Notes under the pieces: model-generated
The model's input: only the letters and a program-made list of their open reading frames with translations
What the model was told of the DNA's origin: nothing
Database searches by the model: none
Part shown: one piece after another, positions 25,959 through 32,529 of the stretch
Layout of the letters: every line of letters begins with the position of its first letter
Numbering within the stretch: position 1 is the stretch's first letter
DNA from: an archaeon
GTDB lineage: Archaea; Thermoproteota; Thermoprotei_A; Marsarchaeales; Marsarchaeaceae
Assembly (NCBI GenBank): GCA_021817005.1
Contig: JAKAWJ010000017.1
Span: 1 to 38,259 of the forward strand
Direction: 5' to 3'
DNA: 38,259 nucleotides
Position numbers and translations under genes: made by a program

Positions 25959-27803
25959 TTGAGTAAACTTCATGAGCTTCCATGGTTGCAAGGAGCCTTG
26001 ATTGGATTGCTGCGATTAAACGGAATCTTTGACGTGTGCCAGGGCGCTCTAGTGAACTCCCCGGACGACAAGCCAAGCGCTAAAGAAGCTGGGTTCTCAG
26101 CAGAGAAGCCTGCAGATATAGACTTGGAGTGGGGGGTAAAGATCCCTATGCGCGATGGAGTTTGTCTTGATGCTACTATTTGCAGACCGCACGCCCAAAA
26201 GGGCCGCCTCCCAGTGGTTTTTACGCTGACTCCATACATAGCCGATTCGTATTTTGACCGCGCACAATACTTCGCTAGGAACGGCTATGTATTTGCACTG
26301 GTTGATGTTCGAGGACGCGGCAATTCCGGAGGGGTCTTCGAGCCATTCGTGAACGAGGGGAGAGACGGCCATGACGTTGTCGAGTGGTTCTCGATGCAGG
26401 CCTGGTGCAATGGGAGCGTTTCCATGTGGGGAGGCTCTTACGGGGGCTTCGACCAGTGGTCTACACTTAAGGAGTTCCCACCTCATCTGAAGTCGATAGT
26501 GCCAGCGGCTGCAGCGCACCTGGGAGTAGACTTTCCGGGTTATCACGGTATCCTTACTCCTTATGATATGCAGTGGCTGACATTCACTAGCGGAGTCACT
26601 GGTAATGCTTCGCTATTTGGGAACATGGACTTCTGGATAAGCAAATATACCGAACTCTACACCAAGAAACTTCCATTCAGAGAGTTAGATAGCTTGGTTG
26701 GAAATACAAAGAGCATATTTCAAAAATGGCTTGCACATCCAGCTGCAGACGAGTACTGGAGCGGAACCGCGCCAGATGCAGAAGATTATGCGAAAATAGA
26801 TATCCCGATTCTCACGATTACTGGTCACTATGACGGGGATCAGCCAGGAGCGATGACCTACTACAAGAGACATATGCAGTTCGGTTCTGAAACTGCAAAG
26901 TCAAAGCACTACCTCGTAATTGGGCCGTGGGACCACGCTGGTACGCGGACTCCCAAGAAGGAGTTCGGAGGAATGACTTTCGGTGACGCAAGTCTTGTCG
27001 ACCTTAACAAGCTGCACAAGGAGTGGTATGACTGGACGCTAAAAAATGGAAAGAAGCCCGAGTTCTTGAAAGACAGGGTATCGTATTACGTTGCCGGGGA
27101 GGAAAAATGGAAGTATGCTTCGAATTTGGGTGCAACTTCCAAGGGGGAAAGAACCTTCTACCTCGCCTCTGAAGGTGGAGGAGAGTCCGCTCGCAGCGTA
27201 TTCAGGTCGGGGGCGCTCACTGACGCACCGCTGGGCGATTGTGAGCCTGATACATATGTATATGATCCGCTGAACACTAGTTCGGCGAGTTTCTATCAGA
27301 AGGAAATTCAGAATTCAATAACTGATCAGACGCTCGCCATGGGCATTAACGGCAACGGTCTGGTCTACCACAGTGAGAGGTTCGACGAGGACGTCGAATT
27401 TACTGGTGAGGCAAAGCTTGTTACTTGGATTCAAGCTGATGTTCCAGACCTGGACTTCCTCATCGAAATCTACGAGATTAGGGCAAACGGAACGAGTATC
27501 AGCCTGACCAGCGACATGATGAGAGCGCGCTACAGAGAGTCCCAGGCATCACCGAAACTGCTTACGCCGGGAGAAACCTACAGGTATGAATTCAAGGGAT
27601 TCACATTTTTCTCCCGACGCGTATCCAGAGGCAGTCGACTGAGACTCGTGATAACTTGTCCAAACAGCATCTACATTCAGAAGAATTACTGCAGTGGAGG
27701 AGATGTATCTGCAGAGTGCGGAAATGACGCGCGCACGGCTAATGTAGCTTTATATCATGATAGAGAGCGTGCGAGTTACCTTGAGCTACCCCTTGGAAGT
27801 TGA
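25959..27803 (+). CDS. S15/CocE-NonD family alpha/beta hydrolase
   Basis: A 614-residue serine hydrolase of the X-Pro dipeptidyl-peptidase/cocaine esterase group. The opening PMRDGVCLDATICRP and the DVRGRGNSGG segment are standard. The catalytic triad is S160 in MWGGSYGGFDQW, D292 in TGHYDGDQPGAM and H326 in GPWDHAGTR. The C-terminal 230 residues are the jelly-roll galactose-binding-like domain of the family (FTGEAKLVTWIQADVPDLDF). No signal peptide, so probably cytosolic; the substrate (proline peptides or esters) cannot be told. The start is uncertain: the frame opens with TTG 25959 and offers several TTG codons before the conserved region. Confidence 0.9.
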   Translation: MSKLHELPWLQGALIGLLRLNGIFDVCQGALVNSPDDKPSAKEAGFSAEKPADIDLEWGVKIPMRDGVCLDATICRPHAQKGRLPVVFTLTPYIADSYFDRAQYFARNGYVFALVDVRGRGNSGGVFEPFVNEGRDGHDVVEWFSMQAWCNGSVSMWGGSYGGFDQWSTLKEFPPHLKSIVPAAAAHLGVDFPGYHGILTPYDMQWLTFTSGVTGNASLFGNMDFWISKYTELYTKKLPFRELDSLVGNTKSIFQKWLAHPAADEYWSGTAPDAEDYAKIDIPILTITGHYDGDQPGAMTYYKRHMQFGSETAKSKHYLVIGPWDHAGTRTPKKEFGGMTFGDASLVDLNKLHKEWYDWTLKNGKKPEFLKDRVSYYVAGEEKWKYASNLGATSKGERTFYLASEGGGESARSVFRSGALTDAPLGDCEPDTYVYDPLNTSSASFYQKEIQNSITDQTLAMGINGNGLVYHSERFDEDVEFTGEAKLVTWIQADVPDLDFLIEIYEIRANGTSISLTSDMMRARYRESQASPKLLTPGETYRYEFKGFTFFSRRVSRGSRLRLVITCPNSIYIQKNYCSGGDVSAECGNDARTANVALYHDRERASYLELPLGS

Positions 27804-28528
27804 CGGCATGATGCAAAGCGAGGGTTGAAAGTATGAAAGCAAAATCGATTCATTCAGTTGCGGAAAAGCTATCGTTCAATATGGTGGGCGGCCGACTCGT
27901 GGCATCGTGTAGAATGGGGTTTTAACGGGCCAGCTTAAGAGCTAGCTGTACATCCCAGCTGACTGGATCTTTTTCATCGCTCAAGCCGGCGTGGTCCTCC
28001 TTGGCGGCTGTCTGAAAAGAAGAGGAAGGGCTAGGCCAATTTGGCTTCCAACTTCCCCTCCCTTAGTTCACAACTATTTCAGAAGAACGGAAAAACCTGA
28101 GAGAGTGATATGCACGGTTATCGCCGGCGAGCAAGTTGACCCACTCGCCTAGCCGTAGGGGCCGCATTTGCGGATGTAAGACCTAACAGATATTGCCCTT
28201 TTCTACCTGCGGAGTACTCCTCAAAAGCAGGAAATACTGGTAAAACGGAAATGGAAAGAAATCGGTTTGTTCTTGCCGGAATGCGGAGGATTCATGAAGG
28301 AGGCAGATAGGTGGAAATCTCGCAGGTGGAGGCTATCAAGTTAAGCATTTCAGTCAGTGTGGCGCTTTGTCTACAATTGGCGCGACACCCTTTTCCGTGA
28401 GAGTCAGGTCCTGTTCTAGAGGCTTCTGGCAGCGAGCGTCGGGCTATAAACATGCGAAGTGTAGTGGAAGCGAGCGGACAACGGCTGATTGCAGAACCAA
28501 AGTGGCTAATTGGGGGGCTCGTTGCATT
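27804..28528. other. Gene-poor gap
   Basis: A 30-codon frame begins at ATG 27834 just after the hydrolase gene but lacks other support. GGCGAG (28126-28131) pairs with CTCGCC (28144-28149), and GGAGTACTCC at 28211-28220 is a perfect palindrome. No other gene is visible until the promoter at 28532. Confidence 0.4.
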
Positions 28529-28531
28529 CAG

Positions 28532-28543
28532 TTTATATTATAT
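28532..28543 (+). promoter_or_regulatory. TATA box of the small membrane peptide gene
   Basis: TTTATATTATAT is centred about 27 bp upstream of ATG 28563, the distance expected for a leaderless archaeal transcript starting at the ATG. Confidence 0.55.
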
Positions 28544-28562
28544 GTGAGAAAAAGCGACGCTC

Positions 28563-28670
28563 ATGCGGGACCTTAGAGCATGGATGAAGAAGCACTGGGA
28601 GAGCCTTTTCATGCTCTGCGTTGCCGTGGTTCTCCTTGTAGTCACCATAATCACTACTCCGGGCCCCTAG
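28563..28670 (+). CDS. Small single-pass membrane peptide, 35 residues
   Basis: ATG 28563 to TAG 28668-28670. The first 13 residues are basic and polar (MRDLRAWMKKHWE), followed by an uninterrupted hydrophobic stretch of about 18 residues (LFMLCVAVVLLVVTIITT) and a short GP tail, which is one transmembrane helix with a positive inside end. A strong TATA box at the leaderless distance makes this more than an accidental frame. It lies upstream of the NRAMP transporter on the same strand, about 110-135 bp away, with a separate TATA box between, so it may be independent. No family known to me. Confidence 0.55.
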   Translation: MRDLRAWMKKHWESLFMLCVAVVLLVVTIITTPGP

Positions 28671-28770
28671 TATTACAGTGTGTCCAGAGAAAGAATGAGG
28701 GGGCAGGGGACGGGTGTATGGCGCCAGTGCTGCGGTGAATTTCCGCTACACGAATCTATGGCCCACCTGG

Positions 28771-28778
28771 TTTAAATA
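28771..28778 (+). promoter_or_regulatory. TATA-like box abutting the NRAMP gene
   Basis: TTTAAATA ends one base before the ATG at 28779. If it is the functional box, transcription would begin near 28800 and the real start codon would be TTG 28806, 31 bp from its centre. Confidence 0.4.
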
Positions 28779-30116
28779 ATGAGGCGCCCGACGAATTATA
28801 TTGCATTGGAACAGGCGCGGTATCGCAATCGAGAACAATCCATCCATTTTGCGGAAACCAGAAATTATAGGAACGAGCAAGGTCGTTTTCGCAAGTCAGT
28901 CTACTCTTACCTCGGATGGTTTGGCCCAGCGACGCTGGCTGCAGTGGCGTACATCGACCCCGGAAACTTTGGTACGGATATCTCAGCTGGAGCCGGGTTC
29001 GGTTATGTGCTTCTCTGGTCCGTATTATTGGCAAATCTGATGGGGATGCTCATACAGTACCTTTCCGGCAAACTCGGGCTGGCGACAGGTCAGTCTTTGG
29101 CGGAATTAGTCAGGGTCAGTCTGGGCAGTCGGCGAAGGGTCATTCCCTATTGGTTGGCAAGCGAGGCCTTTGCACTCTTTACAGACCTCGCCGAGTTCCT
29201 AGGCGTAACCTCTGCGATATATCTTCTTTCTGGTGGAGCCATACCTCTCTTAGTGGCATCGTGGATATCTGCATTCGATGTCGTCTTGGTCTTCGCAATA
29301 GCTGGGAATAGGTTTCGTAGAATTGAGCTCGTGATTACGACGCTCGTATTCGGAGTGGGGCTGGGCTACATTTATGAGATCTTCCTTGTCAAGCCGAACG
29401 CGCTTTCGATAGTCCACGGCCTCGTAGTCCCGGCGGTTGTGGGGAGCAGCCAGCTGTTCTTGGTCGTGGGAATCATAGGGGCTACTGTGATGCCTCACGT
29501 CATGGTGCTCCATTCATCACTGACCAAAGCAAAGGCAGGTGGTCTAGACGTGACAGGCCGCGCGAAGATGTTGAGACTGCACAGGTGGGACACAGTCGCT
29601 AACATGACCGTGGCTGGACTGATAAACATGGCAATACTAATTATGGCCGCCGCCGCGTTTTTCACTACCGGGGTGCATGTGGCTACAATAGACAGCGCCT
29701 CGAAGACACTCGTGCCGCTCTTTGGACTATCTGCCGGCATTGTGTTTGCTTTGACTTTGCTTTTCTCGGGTTTGTCGGCTTCAACTGTGGGCGTTATCGC
29801 GGGGCAGGCCATACTCGAGGGGCTGCTTGGCTCGAAATTCAATCCTTGGGCTAGGAGAATTATCCTTCGCGTGATAAATGTGATACCTACGAGCATTGCT
29901 ATTACGCTCGGCTTCGACCCCCTTCTGCTGCTTGTCTACAGTCAGGTTGTGCTCAGCCTCCTGATACCTCTCCCACTCATCCCCCTCATTTATTATACGG
30001 CGAGAAGAAAATTCATGGGTGAATTCGTTAACAGACAAAGCATAACTATTCTTGCTCTGGTTACCGCAGCTACGATTATGGCTCTGAATGCAGTGCTTCT
30101 ATACACTATCATCTAA
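28779..30116 (+). CDS. NRAMP family divalent metal transporter
   Basis: A 445-residue membrane protein with about eleven helices. The two metal-site signatures are intact: DPGN at residues 60-63 in helix one (AYIDPGNFGTDIS) and MPH at 238-240 in helix six (TVMPHVMVLHSSL). NRAMP proteins import manganese, iron and related ions driven by protons; which metal is used here cannot be said. The first 40 residues are polar and arginine-rich. The ATG at 28779 gives the longest protein, but the TATA box directly before it makes TTG 28806 a serious alternative. The accessory island starts right after this gene. Confidence 0.92.
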   Translation: MRRPTNYIALEQARYRNREQSIHFAETRNYRNEQGRFRKSVYSYLGWFGPATLAAVAYIDPGNFGTDISAGAGFGYVLLWSVLLANLMGMLIQYLSGKLGLATGQSLAELVRVSLGSRRRVIPYWLASEAFALFTDLAEFLGVTSAIYLLSGGAIPLLVASWISAFDVVLVFAIAGNRFRRIELVITTLVFGVGLGYIYEIFLVKPNALSIVHGLVVPAVVGSSQLFLVVGIIGATVMPHVMVLHSSLTKAKAGGLDVTGRAKMLRLHRWDTVANMTVAGLINMAILIMAAAAFFTTGVHVATIDSASKTLVPLFGLSAGIVFALTLLFSGLSASTVGVIAGQAILEGLLGSKFNPWARRIILRVINVIPTSIAITLGFDPLLLLVYSQVVLSLLIPLPLIPLIYYTARRKFMGEFVNRQSITILALVTAATIMALNAVLLYTII

Positions 30117-30201
30117 AAACGGATCTGCTGTTCTTCGATGGAACGCACACATACCATTTATCGAGTGCTTTGTTCAGAATACGCCGAAGGAAACTGGCGA
30201 G

Positions 30202-30209
30202 TTTAAAAG
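30202..30209 (+). promoter_or_regulatory. TATA box of the truncated integrase
   Basis: TTTAAAAG is centred about 24 bp upstream of ATG 30229, a leaderless arrangement. Confidence 0.5.
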
Positions 30210-30228
30210 CAAGATTACAAAGGCAGGT

Positions 30229-30594
30229 ATGGCCCAGGGAAAACCCGATAAAGAAATTGACGAGTGGCTCGCGTCAATCCCAAGCCAAAATACCAGAAAA
30301 CAATACTGCGAAAACATTTTTCGTTTCGCCCAGTCTCCGGCACGCCTCCTCAACCGACCCATAGACGAGGTAGAGAAGTTTGTTACCGCGAGAGTCGGTG
30401 AAATGAACAGGACCGGGCTCAGCTCCGTGGTGATACGGCTTCCAGTCGCCGCATTCAAGAATTTCCTCGAGTTCCACGACGTGGAGCTACGGTGGAAGAA
30501 AATAATGAAATACCTACCGACGATGAAGCCTACTTCGAAGCGGTCACCGCAGCCGCCGCCCCTCGGCTCTATTCCCCGAGCCCTGCGAGCCTGA
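30229..30594 (+). pseudogene. Tyrosine recombinase (integrase), N-terminal fragment only
   Basis: From ATG 30229 about 104 residues match the N-terminal SAM-like, core-DNA-binding domain of archaeal XerC/D-type integrases: DEWLASIPSQNTRKQYCENI, then the helices ending in FLEFHDVELRWKKIMKYLP, where intact proteins continue into the catalytic domain. Here, after TSKR (about base 30540), the frame turns into a proline/arginine-rich run and stops at 30594, so the whole catalytic domain with its R-H-R-Y residues is missing. The promoter is intact. It may be an integrated element's intN remnant or the product of a later recombination. It lies 113 bp after the NRAMP stop and marks the left edge of the accessory island. 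Confidence 0.75.
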
Positions 30595-31034
30595 TGTGTT
30601 CACCACCGCTCGTGACTGCGGCGGCCCCGCCCGGCGCAGCCGAGCCGTCCATGGCGGCGAGCCTCGCGGCCCGCGTCGAACGCAACCGGTTCACCCAGGT
30701 GTACGATGAAGCCATGGGGCACAACGCCCGCAGATTGTTCGCGGGGGTGAAGCACGGTTCACGGAACAACACCGCGTTCTTCCTCGCCCGCTTCCTGATG
30801 TTCTACGTGGGCTTCGACTACGAGACCACGCTCGACATCATGGAGAAGTGGAACACCAGGAACAAGCCGCCAATGGACCTACGCGAGCTCCAGGCAACCG
30901 TCAAATCCGCAACAAGGTACCCCTACCTACAATACAGCCAGCTAACCGCGAAAAACAAGAAGGAACCCGACAAAACCGCCGCAGACAAGTTCGGGCCCGC
31001 GATCTATCGCTTCTCAGCTTCGAAACGACGCTGA
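30594..31034 (+). pseudogene. Replication protein fragment with PriCT-like domain
   Basis: The frame encodes about 146 residues from ATG 30594 (open from 30492, overlapping the integrase piece). The core GSRNNTAFFLARFLMFYVGF through KWNTRNKPPMDLRELQATVK matches the small primase C-terminal (PriCT) domain that follows the primase-polymerase module in replication proteins of plasmids, viruses and integrative elements. Neither a primase catalytic part nor a helicase part is present, so this is an internal piece. Base composition is abruptly richer in G+C than the integrase fragment. The last few residues (from about base 31015) and the Ala/Pro-rich beginning look like non-native sequence at both junctions. 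Confidence 0.6.
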
Positions 31035-31284
31035 ACACACCCACCGACACCACGGCGACACCCAAAATGATTAAAGTCAGACCCACCGATGCCTCAACGT
31101 AGACCGCGACTGAGTTCTGGGCAAAGCCGTGGAGAAGCTTCGCGACGCCGAACTCGACCAGCGCCGCACCGGCTAGAGAACAAGTCAAAAACAACACCAA
31201 GCCGCGAACCGACTCCGACGCATTTGCGCTGGATTCACCGGTGGAACCGCACTCGGATACGTTAAGCCGCCGCCTAAAATTCAT
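30901..31284 (-). CDS. Small two-helix membrane protein, downstream gene of pair
   Basis: A 127-residue frame with a polar 25-residue N-terminus, a helix at about 28-45 (LVLFLTCSLAGAALVEFG) and another at about 62-87 (VEASVGLTLIILGVAVVSVG). The ATG at 31284 overlaps the stop of the upstream membrane-protein gene (ATGA), so the two are coupled. The C-terminal 40 residues are arginine- and cysteine-rich, and overlap the 3' end of the replication fragment on the other strand; they are probably read-through beyond a recombination junction, so the native C-terminus may be lost. No family recognised. Confidence 0.5.
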   Translation of the reverse strand: MNFRRRLNVSECGSTGESSANASESVRGLVLFLTCSLAGAALVEFGVAKLLHGFAQNSVAVYVEASVGLTLIILGVAVVSVGVFSVVSKLRSDRSRARTCLRRFCRVPSCFSRLAGCIVGRGTLLRI

Positions 31285-31658
31285 TCGTTACCCCCCAGAC
31301 TCTTCTTTCTAAACCACTTGTACACCGTGTAGCCCCCCGTCGCCGCGAAGAGGGCAACCAAAACCAGGACGTCGCCAACAACGGATAGTCTGACGACGAA
31401 ACCCGCCAAAAACTCCCCGAAAAACTTCACGAGGTAGGATACCATTGAGCCACCGTACAAGAAGATGAACACCTCCGCGGCCACGGCGGCAGCCAACGAA
31501 AACACGGCCTCACCAAACGTCATCTCCTCCTCTTCCTCCTCCGAGCCATGCTTCTCCGAGTCACGCTTCTCCGAATTATGTTTCTCAGAAAACTCTGAAG
31601 ACCCGCCGGAGGACGCGGCGTCGCCCTCGGCCCCGCCGAAAGAATCTTCACCGGACAC
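31281..31658 (-). CDS. Small membrane protein with repetitive acidic N-terminal tail
   Basis: A 125-residue protein. Residues 1-50 are hydrophilic and include tandem SEK(H/R)(N/D/G) repeats (FSEKHNSEKRDSEKHGSEEE) ending in a run of glutamates. Two membrane helices follow: about 52-75 (FSLAAAVAAEVFIFLYGG) and 88-112 (VVRLSVVGDVLVLVALFAAT), then a basic end. It is coupled to the next membrane-protein gene by an ATGA overlap and follows a winged-helix gene by 54 bp. No family recognised; charged-tail two-helix proteins in mobile elements include toxin-like and virion proteins, but nothing here decides it. Confidence 0.6.
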   Translation of the reverse strand: MSGEDSFGGAEGDAASSGGSSEFSEKHNSEKRDSEKHGSEEEEEEMTFGEAVFSLAAAVAAEVFIFLYGGSMVSYLVKFFGEFLAGFVVRLSVVGDVLVLVALFAATGGYTVYKWFRKKSLGGNE

Positions 31659-31712
31659 GGAAACAGTTCAGCCACACCCTTAAAAGAGCCAGCGAAACCC
31701 AAGCCGTGGAAT

Positions 31713-32024
31713 CTACGGGCCGCTTGAAGCGGGACCCGGCGCCTCCAGCTCCTCCACAACCCCCTTAATCTTCTTCACATGCTCCGCGACCTCCTTCCCC
31801 CTAGGGGTCAAAACAAGTATTTTGAAGTAGCCGTCCCGCCTAACCTGGACCAGGCCAAGCGCCTCGGCGTCCCTAAGACCCCGCGCAAAAGAACCCTGGT
31901 CAAGCGAGGACGCCTTTACCGCGTGCGTGACGAACGCCTGCTTCGGATAAGCCTTCAACAACGTGTAAACCACCTCCTCCCAGCCGGACATCCGCGTCAG
32001 CCTTCTCACCATTTTAATCACCAC
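31713..32024 (-). CDS. Winged-helix DNA-binding protein
   Basis: A 103-residue protein with a single winged-helix domain: WEEVVYTLLKAYPKQAFVTH for the first helices, LDQGSFARGLRDAEALGLVQ for the recognition helix and VRRDGYFKILVLTPRGKEVA for the wing, followed by a short helix and a PGPASSGP end. It is the first gene of a minus-strand unit with two membrane proteins and may autoregulate it. The start is GTG 32024 or 32021, or ATG 32012; a TATA-like AGTATATGAA at 32041-32050 on the minus strand lies 22-34 bp upstream. Confidence 0.7.
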   Translation of the reverse strand: MVIKMVRRLTRMSGWEEVVYTLLKAYPKQAFVTHAVKASSLDQGSFARGLRDAEALGLVQVRRDGYFKILVLTPRGKEVAEHVKKIKGVVEELEAPGPASSGP

Positions 32025-32040
32025 CGTTATCCCCTAAGTG

Positions 32041-32050
32041 TTCATATACT
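32041..32050 (-). promoter_or_regulatory. TATA-like box of the winged-helix/membrane operon
   Basis: Minus-strand AGTATATGAA, centred about 25 bp upstream of GTG 32021. Confidence 0.4.
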
Positions 32051-32258
32051 CCTGCACCACTTGACCTCCCCCTGCATACTCCACCACTCCCCCCCGCCTA
32101 GGCGATCAAAACAACAGCGTCTTAATCAATTTTCCAGCATGCTAAAACACGTCGAAAACCAGAGTTTTCAATTTTTCATGAAACGGGCAACACATGAACC
32201 CTGGGCCAACCCATACTCGCCGACGATGCCGGTACCGGTTAAACACGGCTCCATCCTG

Positions 32259-32267
32259 CTTAAAAAG
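32259..32267 (+). promoter_or_regulatory. TATA box of the ribbon-helix-helix gene
   Basis: CTTAAAAAG is centred 26 bp upstream of ATG 32289, a leaderless distance, and decides the short start over in-frame upstream codons. Confidence 0.5.
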
Positions 32268-32288
32268 CCTTGTAACAAATGTTGCACC

Positions 32289-32429
32289 ATGCCGCGGAAA
32301 ATCATCCGGATATCGGAGGAAACACACAGGAAACTCAAAGCCGCCGCCGCAGAAAACGGCAAAACAATCTCGGAATACGCCGACGAGTTGCTAAGAAAGG
32401 GCCTAAATGGAGAGGTCGATTCGCCTTGA
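32289..32429 (+). CDS. Ribbon-helix-helix DNA-binding protein, 46 residues
   Basis: A complete miniature ribbon-helix-helix domain: the DNA-binding strand RKIIRISEETHRKLKAA, then helix one, and ENGKTISEYADELLRKGL for helix two. Such proteins bind operators as dimers and are frequent as repressors or antitoxins in archaeal plasmids and viruses. The frame is open far upstream, but the sequence there is not protein-like, and a TATA box at leaderless distance fixes ATG 32289. It precedes the DUF499 gene by 100 bp and could regulate that cassette; no toxin gene is adjacent. Confidence 0.7.
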   Translation: MPRKIIRISEETHRKLKAAAAENGKTISEYADELLRKGLNGEVDSP

Positions 32430-32529
32430 AAACCCACCGCAAAAACAGCGTGTCTAGGTCAACGATGGTAGACAAGGCTCCAAGCCTCACACGACGGATA
32501 AACAGGACTGTTCGGCGAGGTGTTTGGCT

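Noticed and set aside
30088-30228. Upstream extension of the integrase frame into the NRAMP gene
   Set aside because: The extension has no integrase similarity and the TATA box at 30202-30209 places the start at ATG 30229.
31779-32429. A 216-codon plus-strand frame ending in the ribbon-helix-helix protein
   Set aside because: Its first 170 codons are histidine/proline/arginine-rich antisense of the winged-helix gene and noncoding-looking sequence. Only the last 46 codons are a domain, with a TATA box at leaderless distance.
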